In this document: piece by piece, positions 8,505-16,992 of the stretch
Layout: each line of letters begins with the position of its first letter
How positions within the stretch are numbered: the stretch's first letter is position 1
NCBI GenBank assembly: GCA_003242685.1
Contig: QGVD01000002.1
Span: forward strand, 59,030 to 123,029
Origin: Pseudomonadota bacterium
GTDB lineage: Bacteria; Pseudomonadota; Gammaproteobacteria; Steroidobacterales; Steroidobacteraceae
Reading direction: 5' to 3'
DNA: 64,000 nucleotides
The notes under the pieces: generated by a model
Seen by the model: only the letters and a program-made list of their open reading frames with translations
Told to the model about the DNA's origin: nothing
Database searches by the model: none
Program-made: the position numbers and the translations under genes

Positions 8505-9664
8505 GAGAGCGAAAGCATCTCGGAGTTGCGCCGGTCGCGGTAGAAGAGGACCGGCTTCTCCGTCACCTGCGGCTTTTCCGTCTCCTGCGGCTGCGCCGCG
8601 CGCGCGACGGCTTCCGTCACGAGATGGTGATGCGGCGAGAGATCGCACACGGGATCGGCGTTCTCGGCATCGCCCGTGAGGAGATACGCCTGGCAGCGAC
8701 AGCCGCCGAAGTCCTTTTCCTTCTCCGGGCAGCTCCGGCACGGCTCCTTCATCCACCCGAAGCCGCGGAAGCGGTTGAAGCCGGGCGAGTCGTACCAGAT
8801 CCACTCGATGCTCGCCTCGCGCACGTTCGGAAGCGCAAGCCCCGGCAGCATGCGCGCGGAGTGACACGGCAGCGCGAGCCCGTCGGGCGCGATGGTGAGG
8901 AACACGGAGCCGAGCCCGTTCATGCAGGCCTTCGGCCGCCGCTCGAAGTAGTCCGGCACGACGAAGTAGATCCGCATCCGCTCGCCGACGCGCTCGCGGA
9001 AGGCGCGTGTAACCTGCTCCGCGCGCTCGACCTGCTCGCGGCTCGGGAGCAGCCGGTCGCGGTTGAGCCACGCCCAGCCGTAGAACTGCGTGTTCGCGAG
9101 CTCCACGTACTCCGCGCCGATGCGCTCGGCCATCTCCAGGATCTCGCCGACGTGATCGATGTTGAGCCGGTGGAGCACGACGTTGAGCACCATCGGATAG
9201 TCGTGGCGCCGGATGAGCTCGGCGGCCCGCGCCTTGAGCTCGAAGGTGCGCGTGCTGGAGAGGAAATCGTTGAGCTCGCGCGTGCTGTCCTGGAAGGAGA
9301 GCTGGATGTGATCGAGTCCCGCCTCCTTCAGCGCGCGGATGCGCGTCTCGTTGAGCCCGATGCCGGAGGTGATGAGGTTCGTGTAGAAGCCGAGCCTGCG
9401 GGCTTCCGCGACGATCTCCTCGAGATCCTTCCGCTGGAGCGGCTCGCCGCCGGAAAGCCCGAGCTGCACGGCGCCGAGCGCGCGCGCCTCGCGCAGCACG
9501 CGCAGCCATTCGTGCGTCTCGAGCTCCTGCTCCACGCGCGCGAACTCGACCGGGTTCGAGCAGTACACGCAGTGGAGAGGACAACGGTAGGTCAGCTCCA
9601 GCAGCAGCCAGAGCGGCGGACCGGCTCTGCGCCGTGCCTCGTCAATCGGCGATACAGCGTTCAC
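8501..9664 (-). CDS. pqqE: PqqE, radical SAM enzyme of PQQ synthesis
   Basis: 387 residues. Forms the carbon-carbon bond between the Glu and Tyr side chains of PqqA, the first chemical step of PQQ synthesis. Radical-SAM cluster Cys at 28, 32 and 35 (CPLHCVYC), followed by GLSGGEPLQRKDLEEI. The C-terminal SPASM region keeps auxiliary cluster cysteines: CMNGLGS, CHSARM, CRSCPEKEKDFGGCRCQAY and a last CDLSPHH. The GTG start at 9664 overlaps the pqqD stop (GTGA) and gives the usual family length; the longer frame upstream runs through pqqD. Works on PqqA held by PqqD, its direct upstream neighbour. Confidence 0.96.
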   Translation of the reverse strand: MNAVSPIDEARRRAGPPLWLLLELTYRCPLHCVYCSNPVEFARVEQELETHEWLRVLREARALGAVQLGLSGGEPLQRKDLEEIVAEARRLGFYTNLITSGIGLNETRIRALKEAGLDHIQLSFQDSTRELNDFLSSTRTFELKARAAELIRRHDYPMVLNVVLHRLNIDHVGEILEMAERIGAEYVELANTQFYGWAWLNRDRLLPSREQVERAEQVTRAFRERVGERMRIYFVVPDYFERRPKACMNGLGSVFLTIAPDGLALPCHSARMLPGLALPNVREASIEWIWYDSPGFNRFRGFGWMKEPCRSCPEKEKDFGGCRCQAYLLTGDAENADPVCDLSPHHHLVTEAVARAAQPQETEKPQVTEKPVLFYRDRRNSEMLSLS

Positions 9665-9939
9665 GAGCGCAGCTCCAGCCACTTCCGCTCGAGCGCGAAC
9701 GCGACGAACGCCGTGACGTCGCCCGCGAGACCGGTCGCCTCGAACGTCCGTTCGAGATCGGCCACGATCTCCGCGACCGTGTGCTCGCCGTCGCAGCGGC
9801 GCATGATCTCGCCCGCGCTCGTGTTGAGTCGGACCATGCCTTCCGGATAGAGCAGCACGTGCGCGTTCTGCGCGGGCTCCCACTGGAGCCTGAAGCCCCT
9901 GCCCACGACGGGACGCGCGTCGGCATCGACGGTGCTCAT
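9661..9939 (-). CDS. pqqD: PqqD, PqqA peptide chaperone
   Basis: 92 residues, the standard family length. PqqD is a RiPP recognition-element protein that binds the PqqA precursor and presents it to PqqE. Recognisable features are FRLQWEPAQNAHVLLYPEGMVRLN (winged-helix-like binding fold; motif spans residues 16-39), SAGEIMRRCDGEHTVAEIVADLE and a closing helix ending KWLELRS. Overlaps pqqC upstream (ATGA) and pqqE downstream (GTGA). Confidence 0.95.
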   Translation of the reverse strand: MSTVDADARPVVGRGFRLQWEPAQNAHVLLYPEGMVRLNTSAGEIMRRCDGEHTVAEIVADLERTFEATGLAGDVTAFVAFALERKWLELRS

Positions 9940-10634
9940 GTCGTCACTCCGTAGCGCTGTGCGAGCGCGTCGTTCATCTGCCACAGCACGTCGAGCTTGA
10001 ACTGCAGGATCTCGAGCGCGCGCTCCTGCGCCTCGCGCGTGACGAAGCGATCGAGCGTCACCTTGAGACCGAACTCCACGTCCCGCTGCGCCCGGCTCAC
10101 TCGGCTGCGGAAGTAGTGCAGACCCTCGCGGTCGATCCACGGATAGTGCTCCGGCCAGTTCGCGAGGCGCTGCTGGTGGATCGCGGGCGCGAAGAGCTCG
10201 GTGAGCGAGGCGCAAACGGCCTCCTCCCACGGCGCGCGGCGCGCGAAGTTGACGTACGCGTCGACGGCGAAGCGCACGCCGGGGAGCACTTCGGTGAGAC
10301 TCTCCACGTGCTCGCGCGAGAGTCCCACGGCCTCGGCGAGCCGCAGCCACGACTCGATGCCGCCGGGATCATCTCCGTAGCCGTCGTGATCGAGGATGCG
10401 CTGCACCCACTCGCGCCGCACGGCTCGGTCCGGGCAGTTGGAGAGAATCGCAGCGTCCTTGATCGGAATGTTGATCTGGTAATAGAAGCGGTTCGCGACC
10501 CAGCCGCGGATCTGCTCGGGCGTGGCGCGCCCCGAGTTCAGCATCACGTTGAAGGGATGATGGATGTGATAGCGGGCCCCCTTCTCCCGAAGGCGCGCCT
10601 CGAATTCCTCGCGGCTCCACGGAGTCCTGCTCAA
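9936..10634 (-). CDS. pqqC: PqqC, PQQ synthase (final oxidative step)
   Basis: 232 residues if started at TTG 10634, which overlaps the pqqB stop (TTGA). No ATG or GTG lies between the pqqB end and the conserved start of the family, so the TTG is favoured. PqqC is a cofactorless oxidase that closes the ring and carries out the eight-electron oxidation of AHQQ to PQQ. The characteristic stretches are all present: GWVANRFYYQINIPIKDAAI, WVQRILDHDG, FAPAIHQQRLANWPEHYPWI and the C-terminal LDVLWQMNDALAQRYG. His residues of the active site (HHPF and IHQQR regions) are in place. Confidence 0.94.
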   Translation of the reverse strand: MSRTPWSREEFEARLREKGARYHIHHPFNVMLNSGRATPEQIRGWVANRFYYQINIPIKDAAILSNCPDRAVRREWVQRILDHDGYGDDPGGIESWLRLAEAVGLSREHVESLTEVLPGVRFAVDAYVNFARRAPWEEAVCASLTELFAPAIHQQRLANWPEHYPWIDREGLHYFRSRVSRAQRDVEFGLKVTLDRFVTREAQERALEILQFKLDVLWQMNDALAQRYGVTT

Positions 10635-11551
10635 GGGTCGATCTCCATGCCATCCCAGGCGACTTCGACGCCGCGGCGCGCGAGCTCGGCGCGCTCCGGC
10701 GAATCCTCGTCGAGAATCGGATTGGTGTTGTTCACGTGGATCAGGATGCGGCGCGTCGAACGCGGCAGCTTCCCGAGCCACTCGAGCATGCCGCCCGGTC
10801 CCGAGAGCGGCAGGTGGCCCATGTCGCGTGCGCGCTTGCGCGAGATGCCGAGGCCCACGAGCTCGTCGTCGGTCCAGAAAGTGCCGTCGACCAGCACGCA
10901 CGCGGCCGACTGCATCGCGGCCCAGACGGGCTCGTCTATCGCGCCGAGCCCCGGCGCGTAGAACACCGAACGCCCGGTCACCTCATCGGTGATCAGCAGC
11001 GCGATGTTGTCGCCGGGTACCGGAGCGTTGCGGTTGGGGGAAAAAGGCGCGGGCTTGCTCGCCACGGGAAGCGCTCGCCAGCGGACGGCGGTCACGCCTT
11101 CGACTTCGAATTCGGGATCCTCGAGATCGATGCGCCGCCGGTCCACGCCGCAGTAATGCCGCAGCACTTCGAGCACGGGATTGCCGCGCGTGAGATCGGC
11201 ATACGCGGCGTCCGTGCACCAGATGGGCCACGGCCGCGCCGCCTCGCGCAGCATGTAGAGCCCCGTCGTGTGATCCACCTGGGCATCCACGAGCACTATC
11301 CCTGTGAGCGCGGTGTCGCGGACACCGCGTCCCGGCTGGAGCCGCGGCGCGGCCTCGAGCTGGGCCCTGATGTCGGGCGACGCATTCACGAGCGCCCACG
11401 CCGCCGCGTCGCCGCCGCTCACGGCGATCGAGGACTGGGTGCGCGCGCGCGCCCGCAGGGTTCTCTGGCGCAGACCCGTGCAGTTCCGGCAGTTGCAGTT
11501 CCACTGCGGGAAACCGCCGCCGGCCGCGGATCCCAGCACCCTGATCTTCAC
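10631..11551 (-). CDS. pqqB: PqqB, metallo-hydrolase-fold PQQ synthesis protein
   Basis: 306 residues. PqqB has a metallo-beta-lactamase fold and is proposed to hydroxylate the Glu-Tyr intermediate or help PQQ transfer. The N-terminal MKIRVLGSAAGGGFPQWNC with a CNCRNC cysteine cluster is diagnostic. Further on are the DAQVDHTTGLYMLRE, APGLGAID and RILIHVNNTNPILDEDSPER blocks. The start is GTG at 11551, 50 bases after pqqA, with only a weak ribosome site, consistent with pqqA being translated much more than the rest. Confidence 0.95.
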   Translation of the reverse strand: MKIRVLGSAAGGGFPQWNCNCRNCTGLRQRTLRARARTQSSIAVSGGDAAAWALVNASPDIRAQLEAAPRLQPGRGVRDTALTGIVLVDAQVDHTTGLYMLREAARPWPIWCTDAAYADLTRGNPVLEVLRHYCGVDRRRIDLEDPEFEVEGVTAVRWRALPVASKPAPFSPNRNAPVPGDNIALLITDEVTGRSVFYAPGLGAIDEPVWAAMQSAACVLVDGTFWTDDELVGLGISRKRARDMGHLPLSGPGGMLEWLGKLPRSTRRILIHVNNTNPILDEDSPERAELARRGVEVAWDGMEIDP

Positions 11552-11601
11552 GGTGGAGTGGGCGCGCGGCCCGCGAGGTACGGGTCACGCGCCCTCGGGC
11601 T

Positions 11602-11676
11602 TCAGCGGTTGGCGATGTACATCGTGATTTCCATGCCGTAGCGGAAATCGACCGCCTGCGGTGTTTCCCATTTCAT
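11602..11676 (-). CDS. pqqA: PqqA, PQQ precursor peptide
   Basis: 24-residue peptide. It keeps the invariant Glu16 and Tyr20 (MEITMY) whose side chains are joined to build PQQ. ATG at 11676 is preceded by AAGGAG (11688-11683), a strong ribosome site. First gene of pqqABCDE and the shortest coding sequence in the window. Confidence 0.95.
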   Translation of the reverse strand: MKWETPQAVDFRYGMEITMYIANR

Positions 11677-11869
11677 GTGAGGCTCCTTCGATCGATGGTT
11701 GCGGCGGCGTACCGATGCCGCCGTGTCCCATCGTCCTCGCCTCCATTGCGATGCGGAACCGGGCGATCATGAATGTGGCCTCATGATTTTCATGAGACAC
11801 GGGGAGGTGCTGCGCCGCCCGCGCACCGCGCTGCTAACATCGAAGCGCCCGTGTACGGAGCCGTCGCCG

Positions 11870-13222
11870 ATGAAGCTGCGCACGCGCCTGAACCTCGTCG
11901 TGGCCGGCCTGACGGCCGCCTTCGTCATCGTGCTCGTCGCCGCGCAGTTGCGCACCGCACGCGCATCCGTGCGCGAAGAGATCGCCGCGGCGAACCTCGT
12001 GGCCGCGCAGCTCCTGAGACCGCTCGCGATGGTCTACTCGCGTGAAGGCGGTCCGCGCCTGCTGCTCGAGTTCCTCGACGATCTCGGCCGCGTGCGGGCC
12101 AACGACATATCGGTGCAGTCGGCGACCGGCGAGGTCTACTACCGCTCACCGCCTCCCACGTGGAAAGCCGGCCGTTCCGCTCCGAAGTGGTTCGAACGAC
12201 TGCTCTCGCCGCCGCCCGCGCGGCAGGCCTTTCCCATGCCGGGCGGCGTGTGGCTCGTCGTCGAGGCCAACTCCTCCCGCGCCGTGCTCGATGCGTGGGA
12301 CGATCTCATCCGCCTGCTCACCGTTGCGGCGATCATGCTCGTCGCGGTCAATGCGCTCGCCTTCTGGCTCGTGGGCCGGGCGCTCGCGCCTTTTCCGGTG
12401 ATCGTCGCTGGGCTCGAGCGTATTCAGCGCGGCGACCTGGGCTACCGCCTGCCGCAGCTCGCCGGGCCGGAAGCGAATGCGATCGGCACTGCGTTCAACC
12501 GCATGGCGCAGGCCGTTGAGGACAAGGTGCAGGCCGAGCGCAAGGCGCGCGAGGCGCAGGCGCGTCTCGAGGAGCGGCGCGAGATGGCACACCTCGTGGA
12601 GCAGCGCGTCGAGGAGGAGCGGCGTCTCATCGCGCACGAGCTGCACGACGAGTTCGGTCAGTCGGTGACCGCGATCCGCAGCCTCGCGGTGGCCATCGGC
12701 GCTCAGGCGGAGCGGAACGATCCGGCGACGAACGAGGCGGCACGGCTCATATCGGAAGAAGCCGCGCGCCTGTACGATGCGATGCATGGCCTCATTCCGC
12801 GCCTGGTGCCGCTCTCGCTCGATACGCTGGGGCTCGCGGAGACACTCGAAACGCTGGTGCGCGACTGGCAGCGCCGCTATCCCACGGTGGCTCTGTCGCT
12901 GCGTCACGATCTCGCGGCGGACCTGGGACCGAGTCTCACGCTCGCCACCTATCGCGTCGTGCAGGAGGGACTCATCAACGCGTTGCGGCACGCGCGCCCG
13001 TCGCGCGTGGACATCGACGTGCAGGCGAACGGCGAGCGCATCCTGGTGACCGTCGCGGACGATGGCATCGGACTGCCGGCCGACTGGTCGCGGCCCGGTC
13101 ACTTCGGTCTGCGCGGTCTCACGGAACGCGTGGAACGTCTGGGCGGCACGCTCTCGATCGGAAACCGGGAGCCGCGCGGCGTGAGACTCACTGCCGAGAT
13201 TCCGCTCACGGTGAACGCATGA
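11870..13222 (+). CDS. Sensor histidine kinase (HisKA_3/NarL-partner type), near PQQ genes
   Basis: 450 residues from ATG 11870; an upstream frame to 11699 runs through promoter DNA and is not used. Membrane helices at about 8-27 and 148-168 bracket a periplasmic sensor of about 120 residues, followed by a HAMP-like linker and coiled coil (215-250). The phospho-acceptor is the His259 of AHELHDEFGQ, as in the HisKA_3 family that pairs with LuxR-type regulators. The ATPase domain has NALRHA (N box) and DDGIGLPADW with GLRGLTERV. It overlaps the regulator at 13219 (ATGA). It faces pqqA divergently across 193 bases, so control of PQQ synthesis or of the alcohol dehydrogenase is likely, in the style of the Pseudomonas alcohol-oxidation kinases. 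Signal unknown. Confidence 0.9.
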   Translation: MKLRTRLNLVVAGLTAAFVIVLVAAQLRTARASVREEIAAANLVAAQLLRPLAMVYSREGGPRLLLEFLDDLGRVRANDISVQSATGEVYYRSPPPTWKAGRSAPKWFERLLSPPPARQAFPMPGGVWLVVEANSSRAVLDAWDDLIRLLTVAAIMLVAVNALAFWLVGRALAPFPVIVAGLERIQRGDLGYRLPQLAGPEANAIGTAFNRMAQAVEDKVQAERKAREAQARLEERREMAHLVEQRVEEERRLIAHELHDEFGQSVTAIRSLAVAIGAQAERNDPATNEAARLISEEAARLYDAMHGLIPRLVPLSLDTLGLAETLETLVRDWQRRYPTVALSLRHDLAADLGPSLTLATYRVVQEGLINALRHARPSRVDIDVQANGERILVTVADDGIGLPADWSRPGHFGLRGLTERVERLGGTLSIGNREPRGVRLTAEIPLTVNA

Positions 13223-13851
13223 TCCGCGTGCTCCTCGTCGACGATCACGCAGTGGTCCGCACGGGCTTCCGCCTGCTGCTGCAGTCGCGGCCGGGATTCG
13301 ACGTCATCGGCGAGGCCGAATCCGGCGAAGCAGCCTGCCAGAAGTACGCGGAGCTCTCTCCCGACGTCGTCGTGCTCGACATCGCGATGCCGGGCATGGG
13401 CGGGCTCGAGGCGCTGCGCAGGATCCGCGCGCGGCATCGCGAGGCGCGCGTGCTCGCGCTCTCCGCGCACGACGACCCCACTCACGCGCGGCGCGCGCTC
13501 ACCGAAGGCGCGCTCGGTTTTCTCTCGAAGCGCAGCGCGCCGGAAGCGCTGATCGAGGCGGTGAGCGCGGTGGCGGCAGGACAGCGCTACGTCGATGCGG
13601 ACCTTGCGCGCAAGCTCGTGCTCTCCGACATCGAGGGCACGCGCTCGCCGATCGAGAAGCTCTCGGAGCGCGAGTTCGAAGTGTTCCTGCGACTCGCGCA
13701 GGGAGCGTCGGTGCAGAAGATCGCGGAAGACCTCAAGCTCTCCGCGTCCACCGTCGGCACGCACCTCTACAACATCAAGCAGAAGCTCGATGCCTCCAAT
13801 CAGGCGGAGCTGACGCTCATCGCCATCCGGCACGGTCTCATCGAGGCTTGA
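13219..13851 (+). CDS. LuxR/NarL-family response regulator
   Basis: 210 residues. Receiver domain 1-120 with Asp8-Asp9, phospho-acceptor Asp54 (VVLDIAMPGM) and Lys near 103 (FLSKRSA). C-terminal LuxR-type helix-turn-helix at about 143-205: LSEREFEVFLRLAQGASVQKIAEDLKLSASTV (motif positions 147-178) and GTHLYNIKQKL. Its start overlaps the kinase stop, making a two-component pair. It should activate sigma-70 genes nearby; the pqqA and alcohol dehydrogenase promoters are the natural candidates. Similar regulators (AgmR/ErbR-like) control quinoprotein alcohol oxidation in pseudomonads. Confidence 0.92.
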   Translation: MIRVLLVDDHAVVRTGFRLLLQSRPGFDVIGEAESGEAACQKYAELSPDVVVLDIAMPGMGGLEALRRIRARHREARVLALSAHDDPTHARRALTEGALGFLSKRSAPEALIEAVSAVAAGQRYVDADLARKLVLSDIEGTRSPIEKLSEREFEVFLRLAQGASVQKIAEDLKLSASTVGTHLYNIKQKLDASNQAELTLIAIRHGLIEA

Positions 13852-13928
13852 ATCCTCCGCGTGCGGCGCAAGCCGCCGGGGTGATCTATGCTTCGCCTTC
13901 GACCGCCGCGAGAAACCGGAGCACGTTC

Positions 13929-14420
13929 ATGCCGAAGATCATCGTGGAGCAGGCGCCCAGCACCCGTGGTTCGGGCTATCCGGCGCCGTACGACGAACCC
14001 TGCCGCGATCGATTCCGCCGGCGTCTCGGAGACGCAGCGGGGCTCACACAGTTCGGCGTGAATCTCCTGCGCCTGCCTCCGGGATGCTGGTCGAGTCAGC
14101 GCCACTGGCATTCGGCCGAGGACGAGTTCGTGTACGTCCTCGAAGGCGAGGTGGTGCTCGTGACCGATTCGGGCGAAGAGGTTCTGCGCGCGGGCGACTG
14201 CGCGGGTTTCAGGGCTGGTGTTCCCGATGGGCATCACTTCCAGAATCGCTCCGAGCGCGACGCCGTGATCCTCGAAGTGGGCTCGCGGCGGCCCGACGAA
14301 GACGAAGTCGAGTATCCGGGCATAGACCTGCGTGCACCGAAGGGACGCGTGGGTTACGTCCATCGCGACGGGACACCGTATCCCGCCGCCAGGCCCCGCA
14401 ATCCGGCAACCGACAAGTAG
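13929..14420 (+). CDS. Cupin-domain protein
   Basis: 163 residues, single cupin barrel. Motif 1 is PPGCWSSQRHWHSAEDEFVYVLEGE, which fits G-x5-HxH-x3-E-x6-G (metal ligands His, His, Glu); motif 2 is GDCAGFRAGVPDGHHFQNRS (residues about 98-117). The C-terminal tail has an RRPDEDEVEYPGIDL stretch seen in cupins of sugar or aromatic metabolism. ATG 13929 is chosen over an earlier frame start at 13848 that overlaps no sensible ribosome site. It lies between the two-component pair and the alcohol dehydrogenase on the same strand. A metal-dependent isomerase, dioxygenase or sensor role is possible; none can be chosen. Confidence 0.82.
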   Translation: MPKIIVEQAPSTRGSGYPAPYDEPCRDRFRRRLGDAAGLTQFGVNLLRLPPGCWSSQRHWHSAEDEFVYVLEGEVVLVTDSGEEVLRAGDCAGFRAGVPDGHHFQNRSERDAVILEVGSRRPDEDEVEYPGIDLRAPKGRVGYVHRDGTPYPAARPRNPATDK

Positions 14421-14695
14421 ACGCCCGCGCAGCGGTCCGCAGCGTTCACGCGCCGCGGTCGTCGCCGATGAACATTCTCGCCGACCGGCTGTTTCCCGAG
14501 ACGTTCCTCGTGCAGCCGATGGGATGCATTCCGCCCCGAGCATTTGCGGATCAGAAAAAGACCTTTTCCTGAGCGCCCGCAACCCGGAACCTTCGACGTG
14601 CAACCCGGCTTCGAGACCGATTCTGCGACTACAATGCGCGCGGGGTCGGCTGTCTGCAGTCCCGCCGCATTCGAATAAGTGAGGGGGTAATCACC

Positions 14696-16885
14696 GTGAC
14701 TCGAACCTGGGTCTTGGGGCTTCCAGCCCTGCTGTCCGTCGCCTTGCTGGGATGCCAGCGCTCGAGTGAATCCGACACCGCTTCGACTGCCGCTCCGGCG
14801 GCCCGAGTGACCACCGAGCGCCTCCTCAATGCGGCAAACGAACCGTCGCAATGGATGACGTACGGCGGCACCTACGAAGAGCAGCGCTTCAGCCGTCTCA
14901 CGCAGATCAACCGCGACAACGTGAAGGATCTCGGTCTGGTCTGGTTCGCGGACTACGACACGCGGCTTCAGCAGCAGGGCACACCACTCTTCGTCGACGG
15001 CGCGCTCTATGTCTCCACCGCGTGGAGCAAGGTCTACGCGTTCGACGCGAAGACGGGCAGGCAGCTCTGGAAGTTCGATCCGAAGGTCCCGGGCGAATGG
15101 GGCGTGAAGGTCTGCTGCGGCCTCGTGAACAAGGGCATCGCGGCGTACGAGGGCAAGATCTACGTCGGCACGCTCGATGCGCGTCTCGTCGCGATCGATG
15201 CCGCGACCGGCAAGGAAGTGTGGTCCACGTACGTGCTCAACGAGCAGCAGCGTGACGATCCGCTGCAGCGCTACTCGATCACGATGGCGCCGCGCGTCGT
15301 CAAGGGCAAGGTCGTGATCGGCGCGTCGGGCGGCGAGTTCGGCGTGCGCGGATTCATCGCGGCCTACGACGCCGCGACGGGCGAACAGGTCTGGCGCTTC
15401 TACACGGTGCCCGGCGAGCCCGGCAAGAAGGACGGCATGGTCTCCGACGACGTGCTGGAGAAGATCGCGCGTCCGACCTGGGGCAACGGCGACTGGTGGA
15501 AGGTCGGCGGCGGCGGCACGGTGTGGGACGCGGCCGTCTACGACCCGAAGACGGATCTCCTCTTCTTCGGCACCGGCAACGGCACGCCGTGGAATCAGGA
15601 CGCGCGCGATCCGAGCGGCAAGGACAACCTCTTCCTCGCCTCGATCATCGCAGTGAAGCCGGATACCGGCGAGTACGTGTGGCACTACCAGGCCGTGCCC
15701 GCGGACACGTGGGATTACGACTCGGTGAGCCCGATGATGCTCCTCGACCTGAACATCGGGGGCAAGGAGCGCCGGGTCATCGCGCAGCCGAACAAGAACG
15801 GCTTCTACTACGTGCTCGATGCGACGACCGGCGAGCTGCTGCTCGCGGAGCCTTTCGTCGAGGTCAACTGGGCAGACGGCGTCGACATGAAGACCGGCCG
15901 CCCGCGCGTGAGACCCGAGGCGCGCTACCGGGACAAGCCGTTCAATCTGCACCCCGGTGTGCAGGGCGCGCACGGCTGGCACGCGAACGCCTATAGCCCG
16001 GATACCGGGCTCATCTACGTGCCGACGCAGGTCGCCTGGTTCCCGATGATCAGGGACAGGAACTACAAGCCGAGCGACGTCGGCTTCAACCTCGCGATCG
16101 ACTTCGGCGCGCAGTTCACGTTCTACCGTGACAACCCGACCGCACCGAGCGGATTCCGCAGCTACCTCAAGGCGATGGATCCGGCGACAGGCAAGGAAGT
16201 CTGGCGCAGCGAGCTCAATCAGAACGGACCCACGGGCGGTGCGCTCGCGACGGCCGGCGGGCTCGTGTTCCAGGGCGACGGCAACGGCGAGTTCCGCGCG
16301 TTCGACGCGAAGACGGGCGAGAAGCTGTGGAGCTACGACGTTCAGACGGGCGTGATCGCTCCGCCGATCAGCTTCGAGATCGACGGCACGCAGTACGTCG
16401 CGGTGAGCGTCGGCGGCAACAACCAGCTCGACTACTACGCGCCCAATTACTCGCGCATGCTGGTCTTCGCTCTCGGCGGCACCGTGCAGCTTCCGCCGAA
16501 GACACCGTTCACTCCGCGCCCGCTCGATCCGCCGCCGGCAACGGCTGCCCCCGAAGTCGTGGATGCGGGACGCGATCGGTACTCGCGCTTCTGCGCCGGG
16601 TGCCACGGCCAGGAAGGACAGACCCGCGGCGCGAGCTTCCCGAACCTCACGCGCACGCCGCTTCTGCATTCGCAGCAGGGCTTCGATGAGGTCGTGCTGA
16701 AGGGCGCGCTCTCCGCGAACGGCATGGCCTCGTTCGCCGACGTGCTCGGACCCGAGGACACTCAGGCGATCCGCGCCTTCCTCATCCACCGCGCGAACGA
16801 GCTGAAGAACGCGCCCTCACCGTTCGGTCCGGGCGGTCAGCCGCCGCGGAGCCAGCAGCAGCACGAGGATCCCTCGGCCCGATGA
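14696..16885 (+). CDS. PQQ-dependent quinohemoprotein alcohol dehydrogenase
   Basis: 729 residues. GTG start with GAGGGGG at 14681. N-terminal signal with possible lipobox (LLGC, Cys20), so the protein is periplasmic or lipid-anchored. The beta-propeller quinoprotein domain (about 45-600) has the vicinal Cys140-Cys141 pair that contacts PQQ, GNGDWWKVGGGGTVWD, GTGNGTPWNQD and the tryptophan-docking repeats such as ATGKEVWRSE. A C-terminal cytochrome c domain carries heme motif C633-A-G-C636-H637 and a later Met in NGMASF. This layout is that of type II/quinohemoprotein alcohol dehydrogenases, which oxidise alcohols and pass electrons to a cytochrome or azurin. The complete pqq operon about 3 kb upstream, on the opposite strand, supplies its cofactor. 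Confidence 0.95.
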   Translation: MTRTWVLGLPALLSVALLGCQRSSESDTASTAAPAARVTTERLLNAANEPSQWMTYGGTYEEQRFSRLTQINRDNVKDLGLVWFADYDTRLQQQGTPLFVDGALYVSTAWSKVYAFDAKTGRQLWKFDPKVPGEWGVKVCCGLVNKGIAAYEGKIYVGTLDARLVAIDAATGKEVWSTYVLNEQQRDDPLQRYSITMAPRVVKGKVVIGASGGEFGVRGFIAAYDAATGEQVWRFYTVPGEPGKKDGMVSDDVLEKIARPTWGNGDWWKVGGGGTVWDAAVYDPKTDLLFFGTGNGTPWNQDARDPSGKDNLFLASIIAVKPDTGEYVWHYQAVPADTWDYDSVSPMMLLDLNIGGKERRVIAQPNKNGFYYVLDATTGELLLAEPFVEVNWADGVDMKTGRPRVRPEARYRDKPFNLHPGVQGAHGWHANAYSPDTGLIYVPTQVAWFPMIRDRNYKPSDVGFNLAIDFGAQFTFYRDNPTAPSGFRSYLKAMDPATGKEVWRSELNQNGPTGGALATAGGLVFQGDGNGEFRAFDAKTGEKLWSYDVQTGVIAPPISFEIDGTQYVAVSVGGNNQLDYYAPNYSRMLVFALGGTVQLPPKTPFTPRPLDPPPATAAPEVVDAGRDRYSRFCAGCHGQEGQTRGASFPNLTRTPLLHSQQGFDEVVLKGALSANGMASFADVLGPEDTQAIRAFLIHRANELKNAPSPFGPGGQPPRSQQQHEDPSAR

Positions 16886-16913
16886 AGGGCCGAGACTCTC
16901 GAGCGGTAAAAAA

Positions 16914-16941
16914 CGCCCGGATGCCGTAAGGCATCCGGGCG
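16914..16941. terminator. Bidirectional terminator between convergent genes
   Basis: Perfect 12-bp stem CGCCCGGATGCC with GGCATCCGGGCG around a GTAA loop. AAAAAA lies immediately before and CTTTTCTTCTTCTT shortly after, giving U-tracts on both strands. It separates the alcohol dehydrogenase gene from the convergent ankyrin gene. Confidence 0.93.
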
Positions 16942-16992
16942 AACTTTTCTTCTTCTTGGGAGAACGCTGGATTCCTCTTCAGAAGCGCCGCG

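Noticed and set aside
14354..16789. A minus-strand open frame of 811 codons
   Set aside because: Shadow of the PQQ alcohol dehydrogenase, whose heme and PQQ motifs are unmistakable.
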